A stretch of 64,000 nucleotides of DNA from Dichetophora obliterata (GCA_963920525.1 OY986438.1:181905888-181969887), one strand, 5' to 3'; positions 20,825-32,360 are shown, numbered from the stretch's first letter. A program made the numbers and translations. The notes: a model not told the origin generated them from the sequence alone.

Positions 20825-22107
20825 AAGGGTGGTTAAATTTTAAGGGGCGATGTTGAGTGTGAACCACACCTAAACGTCAAGTTTTTTCAGCATTTCATTT
20901 GACATTTCTTAATTTTAGACTATGTCAATTTGAACCATGGAAAGATGCACAATCGAGCAACGCATAAAAGTTATTTAGGCTTATTATGAAAATGGACGTT
21001 CAAATCAAAATACATATCGCGCACTTCGTGATATTTTCGGTCAATTTAATCTTCCAAATGTGCGTACAATCGGAAAAATCGTGCAAAAATTTGAGCAAAC
21101 CGGGTCTGTAGGAGATGTGAAAACACCAGTGCATGCTCGTACAGCTCGTACTGCAGAAAATATTGCTGCTGTTCGCGAAAGTGTGGCTGAAGAGCCGTCC
21201 ACCTCAACTCGTCGTCGTGCCCAACAATTGTACCACTCACGCTCGTCCTTGATGAACATTATGCATAAAGACTTGCATTTACACGCTTACAAGGTGCAAT
21301 TGACTCAAGAACTAAAGCCTCTTGACCATTTCAAGCGTCGTCAATGGTCAGAATGGTGGCAGGAAATGGCAACAGTGGATGATCAATTTTCGAAGAAAAT
21401 CATCTTCAGTGATGAGGCACATTTTCACCTCAGTGGTTTCGTCAATAAGCAGAATTGCCGTATTTGGGCGAATGATAATCCAAGAGTGATTGTCGAAAAA
21501 CCAATGCACCCACAAAGAGTGACTGTTTGGTGCGGTTTATGGGCTGGCGGCATCATCGGGCCGTATTTTTTTCCAAAATGAGGCCGGACAGGCAGTTACT
21601 GTGAATGGTGTTCGCTATTGTGAGATGATAACGAACTTTTAATTGCCCAAATCGTAAGATATGGATGTGGACGATATGTGGTTTCAACAGGATGGGGCCA
21701 CTTGCCACACAGCTAACGAAACAATGGCTCTTTTGCGCGACAAATTCAATGGCCGTGTTATCTCACGTGGTGGCGATGTCAATTGGCCGCCAAGATCATG
21801 TGATTTGACACCGTTGGACTTCTTTCTTTGGGGTTATTTGAAAAAAGGTGTACGTCGATAAGCCAGTAATAATTCAAGAGCTAAAAGATGAGATAATTCG
21901 GCACATTAACGACATAGAACCTCAATTAGGCCTCAGCATCATCGAAAATTTGGACCAACCGATGGAGGTGTGCCGTCAAGGTCGCGGCGGCCATTTGGCC
22001 AATATTTTGTTCCGTACATAATTGAACTATATCAATATTATCATAATAATCATAATAATTTGTGTGTTATTTAAATCAACATCGGCCCTGGAAATTTAAC
22101 CACTCTT
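20825..22107 (+). mobile_element. Complete rosa-type mariner element (1283 bp)
   Basis: The ends are inverted: AAGGGTGGTTAAATTT at 20825-20840 and the complement of AAGAGTGGTTAAATTT at the right end. TA dinucleotides flank it (20823-20824 and 22108-22109), the target duplication of the Tc1/mariner superfamily. The empty site restores the reading frame of the RT pseudogene in which it sits. It encodes a decayed DD41D transposase (20937-22021). The two rosa copies in this window belong to different lineages judging by their proteins and ends. Confidence 0.9.
20937..22021 (+). pseudogene. rosa-type (DD41D) mariner transposase, decayed
   Basis: The start is ATG 20937 (MERCTIEQRIKVI), with a TAG at 20976-20978 early in the DNA-binding domain. 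The frame then runs through SDEAHFHLSG and TVWCGLW to about 21570, where an extra T in a T-run shifts it. Stops fall in the short stretch before 21661. WFQQDGATCHTAN to LTPLDFFLWG follows, with 41 residues between the second and third catalytic Asp, so DD41D. A second shift in an A-run near 21845 moves the C terminus to another frame, which reaches TAA at 22019-22021. All three catalytic acidic residues are still present, but the protein cannot be made in one piece. Confidence 0.85.
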
Positions 22108-22109
22108 TA

Positions 22110-22195
22110 TTTTGCCTAACACATCAGCTAGTGTAATATCAACAGAAGTCAGCGGCGTTTGAGGACGTATGTTACCACTTCCCGCAAATAAGCAT
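22110..22195 (-). pseudogene. Jockey-type RT pseudogene, upstream segment beyond the rosa insertion
   Basis: The minus strand reads VDITLADVLGKI and continues in phase into NNLKDVCSPKP at 20824 after removing the rosa element and one TA. Upstream of about 22195 the similarity fades. Confidence 0.65.
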
Positions 22196-22390
22196 ACACA
22201 AGCATAAACAGGAAACATTCCATGGAACGTAGGAAGCGTTCCTTTCCGTTGGACACTCCATTTCTTTTTTTACATAGCATGTCATTAAAGGGAAACATTT
22301 CTCTCCGCTGTCTTAAAAAGTAAATTGGAAGTAGTCTTATCCCCTGTTCTAAAAATTAATTTGGATACATTCCTCTCTCTTGTTATGAAA

Positions 22391-22460
22391 ATGCCCGGCC
22401 AGGATTCGAAACCTGGATACCTGAGCTACAGTTAAGTGCAATACCACTAGACTAACGAAT
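22391..22460 (-). other. tRNA-like SINE head with A and B boxes
   Basis: On the minus strand a perfect A box TAGTCTAGTGG lies at 22444-22454 and a B box with one extra T (GGTTTCGAATCC) at 22402-22413. The T arm pairs perfectly (CCAGG with CCTGG) around an 8-nt loop. The extra loop base and lack of an acceptor stem argue for a SINE head or pseudogene. Confidence 0.55.
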
Positions 22461-22789
22461 TCTATAATAAGCGGCTAGGAAACAATGATATTAATAGTTC
22501 CTGCTGTCATTGCTTGACAATAAGTAAAAGTTTCCACATGCATTCTTAAAGAAGCGATTTGGAAACAACATAAATACAAAACTACCCTTAAGCTTCCGAA
22601 AGATACGGTGGCGAATGTTTCTTTATCACTTTTAGATGGAAGCCTTCCAATTTTTTTTTGGAGGGTAGGAATAATTTTAAATCTATATCAAATGAAATCT
22701 TCTTATTTTAGTTAATGGTTCTTAAAGCCTCGATGTTAAACTTTTTTCTTCCTTTAGTAATTACTAGCTGAAACCCGGCGCGTTGCTGC

Positions 22790-23330
22790 CACTCTCCCTT
22801 GTCAAAGACCCATAAAATGTTATCAATTAAACTGCATGTGTACATGGAGGTTGAATTTGAATTTATTGAGTATACATTAGTACAATAAGAACTATGTTCT
22901 TTTACAGTACAACATATAGATATCAAACAATTTTGGTTGGATATAACAACAAATATTGAACAACAAAGGTTGAATACCGAATTCCAAAACTGTGCGGCAT
23001 ATAACTCCAAAACTATTCGATAGCACACATTTGGGTTGTATGGGAGGTGCCACTGCCCTTTTACTTACGCCCATAAAATTTTACCAAGGAAACTGCATGT
23101 GTAAATTGAGGTCAAAAACTGAATTCCTATAACTTCAAAGCTATTCGATATCACACATTTGGGTTGTATGGGAGGTGCCCCTCCCCCTTGTCCACTCCCA
23201 TAAAATTTCATCACTGAAACGGTACGTCTAAATTGTGGTCGAATGCCGAATTTCTAAGCTGTGCGACCCATAACTCTAAAGCTATTCGATAACAACAATT
23301 TTTTATATGTATGTGGAAGGTAAAAGGGGG
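22790..23330 (-). repeat. 142-bp tandem repeat of Helitron B, left copy (about 3 units)
   Basis: Units contain a CATAAAATxTTATC block, an ACTGCATGTGTAAATTG block and a TTGTATGGGAGGTGCC block. About three units are present once the LINE tail is discounted. The right-hand copy has about ten. Confidence 0.75.
22856..22966 (-). mobile_element. LINE 3' tail with target duplication
   Basis: A 111-bp insertion interrupts a 142-bp unit and is flanked by AGGTTGAA on both sides (22848-22855, 22967-22974). It matches the LINE tail inside the element at 2541-3232. It is absent from the opposite Helitron arm. Confidence 0.65.
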
Positions 23331-25536
23331 TGTGGCATTTTCTCTTAAACCATCTCGTACTCAAAGCAAAGTGTACTTACAAAATTTGAGCTCAATCGGA
23401 CCAATAGTTTCGAAGTATTTTGATATTTTCTTAAAAGTAAGCGTAGATGAAGTGTGACCACGCCCATTTTTATCAAAGTTAATGATAATTATCATACGAA
23501 CTTATTTGCCAAATTTTAATTTAATACGACCAAAACCGTCTTAAATACAGCATTATATTTTTCCTAAACCAGTAGAAGGAAGTATCCAATTTGGTTCAGT
23601 CGTTTTCAAGTTTTAAGCATCCAAACAAATCACGATTCATTTTTATATATACAGATATTGATTTGTGGGCGGTAAAAGTGGGCTTGAAAACATTTATGTA
23701 TCGTGACTGCCTCTTGGAGCACCTACACAGCAAGTTTCACTATAAAAATGCGTAGAACTCCGGATTGCCAGGATTTGGAAAAAGTGGGCGTATATATATT
23801 GCGACCACGCACATTTTTTGTACAGTTACTGACAGTAACCATCTGAACAAAATTACTAAATCTTAGTTTTTTACGATCGAAACCATCTGACATATATCCT
23901 TTATTTGGTTTGTGGTCGATAGCTCAAATTTGGCTTGTATGGGAGGTACCACGCCCCCTCGTCCAAACGTTATCAAACCTCACAGGAACACTCACTCTCC
24001 TCGGCAGACGTTGTTCTGCCATAGACCGCCTTACTGCCATATACGAAAATGTCGAATAGCTGCCGAAAGTAACCATATGAACTAAATAACCAAATTTTAG
24101 TCTAATACGATCAAAACCGTGCGAAATATAACATTTTTGTTGTTTTTCAAGCTGTAAAAAAAGAGGTGCTGCAAAATATTTCCCTAGAGCCATCTCGTAA
24201 TCGAAACAAATCGAATGCCCAAATTTCAGCTCAATTTAGGTTAAGCCTGGCGCACTTTGCTTCAGTCGACGCTAACTCCCCGAAAAATGAGTTTAACTAA
24301 TGTGGGACAGGCCTACTTTTAGTGCACTTGCCGAAAGTAACCATATGAACTGAATTACAAAATGTTTGTCTAAAACGACCCAAACCGTTGAAATAAAACG
24401 TTTTCATTGGTTTGTGGGCGGTAAAAGGGGGCGTGTAAACCAATTTTTAGTTCAGTTGCTAACAGTAACCGTACAAACTAAGCCAACATTTTAGCTCAAT
24501 CGACCCAGTAGTCAATTTTAATGATTTCTCAAAAACTGGGTGTGGCTATATAGCGATGACGCCTTTTTTTAGTACAGTTGCCGAAAGTAACCATACAAAC
24601 TTAGGTATCACATGTTAGTCTCATATGGTCAAAACTGCTTGAAATATAGCATTTTCACTGATTTGTGGGCGCAAAAAGGGGGTGTGGAAACCAACTTTTC
24701 GTACAGTTACTGTCAGTAACTACACAAACCAAAGTACCAAATTTAAGTCTTATACGACCAAAACCGTCTGAAATAAACCATTTTAATTTATTTGTGGGCG
24801 GTAAAAGAGGGCGTGGAAACCCATTTTTAGTACAGTTGTCGAGAGTATCCGTACATACTAAATTACAAAATTTTAGCCTTATACGACCCAAACCGACTGA
24901 AATATAACATTTTTATTGATTTGGGGGCGGTAAAAGTGGGTGTGGCAAATTTCCTAAACCATCTCGTACCTGAAACAAATTGACTGCCAAAATTTCAGGT
25001 CAATCGGTTCAGTTGTTTTGGAGTCTACAGACATCACACAGCCAGACACACAACGTTTTGCTTTTTATATATATAGATATTGATTTGTGGGCGGTAAAAG
25101 TGGGCGTGAAAATATTTACATATAGTGACTCTTAGATCACCTACACAGCAAGTTTCACTGTAAAAATGTGTAAAACTCCGGAATTGACATGATTTCGAAA
25201 AAGTGGGCGTATTTATATTACGACCACACCCATTCTCGTACAGTAACCGACAGTAACCATCTGAACAAAATTACCAAATCTTAGTTTTTTACGATTGAAA
25301 CCGTCTGATATATATCCTTTTTTGGGTTTGTGATCGATAGCGTAAATTTGGCTTGTATGGGAGGTACCACGCCCCCTCGTCAAATACTTACCAAACCTCA
25401 CAGGAACACTCTCAAGATGTGGCTTCAGTTTCCGTGAAAATTTCATAAAGATCGGTTCAGCGGTTTTGGAGTCTATATGTGATATAGCCACATACCCATA
25501 TACCCACATACATACATCCATTTTTATATATATAGA

Positions 25537-26363
25537 AGTTATTTATAATCATAGTTTGTAAATCTAGTCTGTAAGGATTATATCCATAGACGAAATAAAT
25601 AAATAAATAAATAAATAATGTATTTCTATGTTTCTATTGATACCATCTATTTATGTGTGTGTTGCGATCGAGTTCGTTAAAATTTTGTTAAGTAAGGTTT
25701 TATTAGCCGAGTAATTTTTTTAGGCATGAGATTTCCAAAACAACGAATCAAAAATGTTGAAAAATTACAAACATAATTTCATCAAATCGGACCACCCTAA
25801 TATACGTTTTTCAAAAAAGTGCACATAGTTTATTTCAACAAACAAAAATAGAGATGTCTAGTGCAGCATTCACTTTTTTTTTTGAGCTGTATTATTTACG
25901 CCACTGTCTTTGTACATAAATATTAATATAATTTATATGTTTTTCAAGCAATGAAGTCCCTTAGTGGGTCATTAAACTGAGCAAATAGCAGCACTAAAAA
26001 GATGTTTTAGTGTCACTAGTTCGGCAATAAAGTTAAAAGCACCACAGACATATCTTTGAAAATTGTTCATAGTGGCGCTAAGCCGAATTGTCGGCAAACC
26101 TAATATGTTTTAAGAATGTGTTATTTTTTTATTGCTATTCACTTGCCGCCTGTCGAAAGTGGAGTGAGTTTTTTCTCACCTCCAAATACTATGAAGTGAG
26201 CCAGTGTTTAGTTTAAAATTGCCTTGAAGACATGTCGTTAACAAAGTATTTTTAAAAGTTTTTTGTGTCATTTTATAATTGATTTCATGTTCTTTCAAAA
26301 AATTTGAAACAAAACATTATTAATAAGACTTATAAAATTTGATGCAAAATTCACCGTAAACTA
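25537..26363. other. Spacer between the two Helitron copies, with a LINE-like tail
   Basis: Single-copy-looking AT-rich DNA lying between the facing 5' ends. About 25548-25620 resembles a LINE 3' end: it finishes in an (AATA)n run at 25590-25618. No gene recognised in the rest. Confidence 0.5.
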
Positions 26364-28185
26364 TCTATATATATAAAAATGGATGTATGTATGTGGGTAT
26401 GTGGGTATGTGGGTATGTGGCTATATCACATATAGACTCCAAAACCGCTGAACCGATCTTTATGAAATTTTCAGGGAAACTGAAGCCATATCTTGAGAGT
26501 GTTCTTGTGAGGTTTGGTAACTATTGGACGAGGGGGCGTGGTACCTCCCATACAAGCCAAATTTACGCTATCGATCACAAACCAAAAAAAGGATATATAT
26601 CAGACGGTTTCAATCATAAAAAACTAAGATTTGGTTATTTTGTTCAGATGGTTACTGTCGGTAACTGTACGAAAAATGGGCGTGGTCGTAATATAAATAC
26701 GCCTTTTTTCGAAATCATGGCAATTCCGGAGTTTTACACATTTTTACAGTGAAACTTGCTGTGTAGGTGATCTAAGAGGCGGTCACGATATGTAAATGTT
26801 TTCACGCCCACTTTTACCGCCCACAAATCAATATCTATATACATAAAAAGCAAAACGATGTGTGTCTGGCAGTGTGATGTCTGCTCCAAAACTACTGAAC
26901 CGACTGCCCTGAAATTTTGGCAGTCGATTTGTTTCAGGTACGAGATGGTTTAGGAAAAAAATTTGCCACACCCCCTTTTACCGCCCCCAAATCAATAAAA
27001 ATGTTATATCTCAGTCGGTTTGTGTCGTATAAGGCTAAAATTTTGTAATTTTGTAATTTAGTATGTACGGTTACTGTCGACAACTGTACTAAAAATGGGT
27101 TTCCACGCCCCCTGTTACCGCCCACAAATAAATGAAAATGGTTTATTTCAGACGGTTTTGGTCGTATAAGACTTAAATTTGGTACTTTGGTTTGTGTAGT
27201 TACTGACAGTAACTGAACGAAAAGTTAGTTTCCACACCCCCTTTTTGCGCCCACAAATCAGTGAAAATGCTATATTTCAAGCAGTTTTGACCGTATGAGA
27301 CTAACATGTGATACCTAAGTTTGTATGGTTACTTTCGATAACTGTACTAAAAAACGGCGTCATCGTTTTAAAGCCACACCCACTTTTTGAGAAATCATTA
27401 AAATTGACTACTGGCTCGATTGAGCTAAAATGTTGGCTTAGTTTGTACGATTACTGTCAGCAACTGAACTAAAAATTGGTTTCCACGCCCCTTTTACCGC
27501 CCACAAACCAATGAAGACGTTTTATTTCAACGGTTTGGGTCGTTTTAGACAAAAATTTTGTAATTCAGTTCATATCGTTGCTCTCGGCAAGTGCACTAAA
27601 AATAGGCCTGTCCCACTTTAGTTAAACTCACTTTTCGGGGAGTTATCGTCGAGTGAAGTGCGCCAGGCTTAACCTAAATTGAGCTGAAATTTGGGCATTC
27701 GATTTGTTTCGATTACGAGATGGCTCTAGGGAAATATTTTGCAGCACCCCTTTTTACAGTTTGCAAAACAACAAAAATGTTATATTTCGCACGGTTTTGA
27801 TCGTATTTGACTAAAATTTGGTTATTTAGTTCATATGGTTACTTTCAGCAGCTATTCGACATTTTCGTATATGACAGTAAGGTGGTCTATGGCAGAACAA
27901 TGTCTGCCGAGGAGAGTGAGTGTTTCTGTGAGGTTTGATAACGTTTGGACGAGGGGGCGTGGTACCTCCCATACAAGTCAAATTTGCGCTATCGACCACA
28001 AACCAAATAAAGGATATATATCAGACGGTTTCGATCGTAAAAAACTAAGATTTAGTAATTTTGTTCAGATAGTTACTGTCAGTAACTGTACAAAAAACGC
28101 CCACTTTTTCGAAATCATGGCAATTCCGGAGTTCTATACATTTTTAAAGTGAAACTTGCTGTGTAGGTGCTCCAAGAGGCAGTCA

Positions 28186-28470
28186 CGATACATAAATGTT
28201 TTTAAGCCCACTTTTACCGCCCACAAATCAATATCTGGATATATGAAAATGAATCGTGATTTGTTCGGATGCTTAAAATTTGAAAACGACTGAACCAAAT
28301 TGGATACTTCCTTCTACTGCCGGTAGATAAATATACGATACATAAATGTTTTTAAGCCCACTTTTACCGCCCACAAATCAATATCTGGATATATGAAAAT
28401 GAATCGTGATTTGTTCGGATGCTTAAAATTTGAAAACGACTGAACCAAATTGGATACTTCCTTCTACTGG
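28186..28470 (+). repeat. Direct duplication of the third Helitron head
   Basis: The segment from CGATACATAAATGTTTTTAA to CTTCCTTCTACTG occurs twice (starting about 28186 and 28336) nearly without change, so this arm has four TC-heads. The left copy has it once. Confidence 0.85.
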
Positions 28471-28794
28471 TTTAGGAAAAATATAATACCACACCCCCTT
28501 TTGTAGCCCACAAATCAATAAAAATGCTGTATTTAAGACGGTTTTGGTCGTATTAAATTAAAATTTGGTAAATAAGTTCATATGATAACTATCATTAACT
28601 TTGATAAAAATGGGCGTAGTCACACTTCATCTACGCTTACTTTTAAGAAAATATCAAAATGCTTCGAAACTATTGGTGCGATTCAGCTCAAATTTTGTAA
28701 GTTCGCTTTGCTTTGAGTACGAGATGGTTTAAGAGGAAATGCCACACCCCATTTTACCTCCCACATATATATAAAAAAATTGTTGTTGTCGAAT

Positions 28795-30170
28795 ATCTTT
28801 AGAGTTATGGGTCGCACAGCTTAGAAATTCGGTATTCGACCACAATTTAGACGTACCGTTTCAGTGATGAAATTTTATGGGAGTGGACAAGGGGGACGGG
28901 CACCTCCTATACAACCCAAATTTGTGATATCGAATAGCTTTGAAGTTATAGGAATTCAGCTTTGGAATTCAGTTTTCGACCTCAATTTACACATGCAGTT
29001 TCAATGGTTTTATTTTATGGGCGTTGGACAGGGAGGCGTGACATCTCCCTTACAACCCAAATTTGCGATATCAAATTGCTTTGAAGTTATAGGTTGACAG
29101 CGTAAGAATTCGGTATTCGACCTACATTTATGCATGCACTTTCATTCCTCTACATTTTATGAGCGTAGGGCAAAGGGGAGTGGCACTTCCCATACAACCC
29201 AACTTTGTGCTATCAAATAGCTTTGGAGTTATAGGTCGCACAACGCCGGAATTCAGTATTCGACCTCAATGCACACATGCAGTTTCATTGATTCAATTTT
29301 ATGTTCATTGGTAAGAGGGGCGTGGCACCTCCCATTTAACGTAAATTTGCGATATCAAATATCAGCGTCAGAATTCAGTATTCGGCCCCAATTTATACAT
29401 GCAGTTTCATTAATTACATTTTATGGGCGTACGACAAGGGGGAGTAAATCCTCCTATTTAACCCAAATTAGAGATATCAAATAGTTTTGGGGTTATAGGT
29501 CTCACAACTTTGGAATTCAGTATTGGACTTCAATGTACACATGCAGTTTCATTGATTACATTTTATGAGCGTTGATCAAGGGGGAGTGGCACCTCCCTTA
29601 CAACGAAAATTTGTGATATCGAATAGCTTTGGAGGTCAAGGTCGCACAGCGTCGGAACTCAGTATTCGACCAAAATTTACGCTTGCAGATTTACTGATAA
29701 AATTTTTTAGAGTTTGTTGGGGGGGCGTGACACCTCCAATTTAACCAAAATTTGCGATATCGAATTGCTTTGGAGTTATAGGTAACTCAGCCTCGGAATT
29801 CAGTATTTGACCTCAATTTACACATGCAGTTTCATTGGTAAAATTTTATGGGCGTAAGGAAAAGGGCAGTGCACCTCCCATACAACCCAAATTTGTGCTA
29901 TCGAATAGTTTTGGAGTTATATGTCGCACAGTTTTGGAATTCGGTATTCAACCTCCATGTACACATGCAGTTTAATTGATTACATTCCATGAGCGGTGAT
30001 CAAGAGGGCGTGGCACTTCCTATACAACCCAAATTTGTTATATCGAATAGCTTTGTGGATATAGGTCGCACAGTCTCGGAATTCAGTATTCTACCTCAAT
30101 TTAGACATGCTGTTTAACTGATAACATTTTATGGGCGTTTGTCAAGGGGGAGTGGCAGCAACGCGCCGGG
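28795..30170 (+). repeat. 142-bp tandem repeat of Helitron B, right copy (about 10 units)
   Basis: The landmark ACATGCAGTTTCATTG-like block recurs at about 28991, 29132, 29274, 29395, 29538, 29681, 29822, 29964 and 30106, plus a first variant at 28857. Spacing is 141-143 bp except one unit of 121 bp. Units are diverged, so the expansion is not recent. Units end just before the CAGCAACGCGCCGGG terminus. Confidence 0.85.
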
Positions 30171-30180
30171 TTTCAGCTAG

Positions 30181-31671
30181 TAGTATCATAATTGTAGTGA
30201 TTTAATTGGCTTACTGTTAAAAAAAGCCTTTAGAAATTTCAAAAATCATAAATTTCAGCATAAAGATTTCAAAAAATACTAAAGAATATATACGAAGGGC
30301 TTATTGCAAAAACATGATAAGCCACATAAAAAATATTTTGAAATAAAAATGCATGCTGCGTAATTTTGCACATTTTATTCTGCAACTTTCTTGGATAATT
30401 TATCCCAAACGTCGTCATGGCCACCCTACACCCATGCAGTAACTCCATTCACTTGCAATTGCAAACTGACAAATGAAGAACCTACGGTTTGGTCAACAAG
30501 ACAACAGACAGACCGACATACACACAGACATATCGCACTTGCACTGATTTGCACCTTGTTGAGCAAGAACTTTGCAAATAAAAAAATTTCAACCATCGAA
30601 AAATCTGACCGAGGCTTAGTTGCTCAATCTTATGTTTCGCTCATTTGCTATGCAAATGATTGCAGAACAGTGTTAATGTCTCCCCGAAATGCCTTTCCAA
30701 CCATGTCCGTCCGCATAGTAATTTTTCACTCTACGTTCACTTGTTGTGGTCGTTTACATGAAAAAATTGTTGTTTTAATTTTTCCTTTTTCTTAGTTGTT
30801 TTTTTTTCTGTTGTGTTCTTGGTCAGAACGTGTTACCATTTATTTTGTAATTCATTATAACAACTGTTGTTTAGGGTGTAAAAATTGCTGCTTGTTGATA
30901 TGTGGCATGCATATAAAGTAGGAATTCAACAATCAACAGCAGCAGCAGCAGCAGCAGTAGTAAAAGAAAAATTAAGACTAATTAGATGCCACGGACTTTT
31001 ATGCAGTTGTTCAGCAATAAATCGGAATAGAGCAAGTTCTAGAAAACGTTGTACAAATTCAACAGATATTTGTTAAAATTGCTCGCATCCGCTGCAATTT
31101 CTTTTCTCTTAATAACTTCCAAATCATGGCGTAGAGAGTAGCAACAACTAGTTGCTACAGTTACATATTTCTTAACAAGGCTTGATGACCAACACTATTC
31201 CCCCTGCAATCCCCTCACCCACAGCAGACAAAATCCTATTGAAAAGTTATCAATTATTGCAAATCATTTAACCGGATGCCGCAGCGGCAAAATCAACAGC
31301 AACAGCAACATGCGCAGCAAATCGACAATTGTTGCTCACAAAAATATTAGAAATTCGCATTCAATCTATGTGAAATGCTTAAATAACTACTTTTGTTAAC
31401 GCGGTCAATTGATTTATTGCATGCATCTCGTATGTTATCATTAGGAATTACGAGTTGGAATTAATTTTTGCAGCACCATCATTGATTTCGAACGAATGCA
31501 ATGGGAATATAATGACGGGGGTTTTTTTTTTGTTGCTTTGCGAAAGAAATGTGTGATTGCTAGGTAGCTGAAAATATTATTAAAAGAAAGCTTGTTGAAG
31601 TTTTCTGACATTGTCAGGTTGTTTTTTTGCATAGTGCCTTAGGTTAAGAGAAAAGCTATTATACTTGAGTA
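30181..31671. other. Non-coding stretch with CAG repeat
   Basis: No gene recognised. A CAG run is at 30936-30957 and CAACAG-type sequence at 31296-31330. A 134-codon frame at 30391-30795 has no family features. Confidence 0.45.
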
Positions 31672-32360
31672 CGAGGGAAATTTGATAAGCAAGTGACTTT
31701 TTGAAAAAACAAAGTATTTTTTGTTGGGCAAAAAAGCATTGCATTTCTCAACATAGTCTAATTTTAGTTTGATACATTTGGTCCAACGTTTTTTCCTTTT
31801 TTGAATTCCTTCCAAATAATAGATTTTATCGAGGTACTCAAAATAGGCGTTTGTTTTAGTGATGATCTTTTCATTCGACCCAAAAATTATATTTTTTTAG
31901 AATTATAAAATAAAATAATAGCACCCACCAATAAAATTCCATAATTAATTTTCATATTGTTTTTTTCAGGGCATTTAAACTTTCCATTTTTGAATTCCTT
32001 CCAAATAATAGATTTTATCGAGGTACTCAAAATATGCGTTTGTTTTAGTGATGATCTTTTAATTCGACCCAAAAATTCTATTTTTTTAGAATAATAAAAT
32101 AAAATAATAGCACCCACTAATAAAATTCTATAATTTATTTTCATATTGTTTTTTTTAGGGAATTAAAACTTTCCATTTTTGAATTCCTCCCAAATAATAG
32201 ATTTTATCGAGGCACTCAAAATAGGCGTTTGTTTAAGTGATAATCTTTTCATTCGACCCAAAAATTATATTTTTTAGAATAATAAAATAAACTAATAGCA
32301 CCCACTAATAAAATTCCATAATTTATTTTCATATTGTTTTTTTCAGGGCATTAAAACTTA
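31672..32360 (-). mobile_element. mariner-type 3' remnant with triplicated segment
   Basis: The minus strand encodes a mariner-like transposase C terminus (AYFEYLDKIYYLEGI, then RWTKCIKLKLDYVEK) between about 31870 and 31740. It is followed by a tail that ends TTTCCCTCG next to TA at 31670-31671, consistent with a mariner terminus. Upstream, a 189-bp segment overlapping the coding end is repeated in tandem about three times (landmark TTGAATTCCT at 31801, 31990, 32179). The catalytic core is absent, so this is a dead, rearranged fragment. Confidence 0.55.
31793..32360. repeat. 189-bp tandem repeat, three copies
   Basis: Period exactly 189 bp between landmarks at 31801, 31990 and 32179. The copies differ by a few substitutions and small indels. 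The unit includes the mariner C-terminal coding piece and an AT-rich block with ATAATAGCACCCACTAATAA. Confidence 0.9.

Larger units (their letters stand above)
22764..25536 (-). mobile_element. Composite Helitron, family B, left copy
   Basis: Reading on the minus strand, the element begins at 25536 with TCTATATATATAAAAATGG and ends at 22764 with GCGCCGGGTTTCAGCTAG followed by T. Two further heads of the same kind lie inside, each preceded by ACAAATCAATA: at 25077 (TCTATATATATAAAAAGC) and 23655 (TCTGTATATATAAAAATG). There is only one 3' end. The body has many blocks of GGGGGCGTGG-type and CCGCCCACAAA-type sequence. The copy is inverted relative to 26364-30180. It differs by a LINE-tail insertion (22856-22966) and by having about three 142-bp units near the tail. 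It has no Rep/helicase gene; open frames in the arms are chance frames. Confidence 0.8.
26364..30180 (+). mobile_element. Composite Helitron, family B, right copy
   Basis: The element begins at 26364 with TCTATATATATAAAAATGG preceded by A and ends at 30180 with GCGCCGGGTTTCAGCTAG followed by T. Internal heads lie at 26834 (TCTATATACATAAAAAGC) and 28234 (TCTGGATATATGAAAATG), in the same order and with similar spacing as in the left copy (about 470 and 1400 bp between heads here; 459 and 1422 there). Both copies therefore descend from one composite element. This one has a 148-150-bp direct duplication (28186-28470) that copies the third head, and about ten 142-bp units. No coding capacity. Confidence 0.8.

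Noticed and set aside
19311..22460. Functional tRNA genes at 19.3 and 22.4 kb
   Set aside because: The promoter boxes are good but acceptor stems are missing and arms have mismatches or an extra loop base, so SINE heads or pseudogenes are more likely.
25213..26752. Matching open frames of about 100-120 codons on opposite strands (25213-25521 and 26387-26752)
   Set aside because: They lie at mirror positions in the two inverted Helitron arms and read through low-complexity TATGTGGG repeats. They are repeat DNA and not a conserved gene pair.
22764..30180. A single giant foldback transposon
   Set aside because: Each arm has its own complete set of Helitron 5' heads and 3' end with A/T-type flanks, which fits two separate Helitron copies better. 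A palindromic duplication is not excluded.
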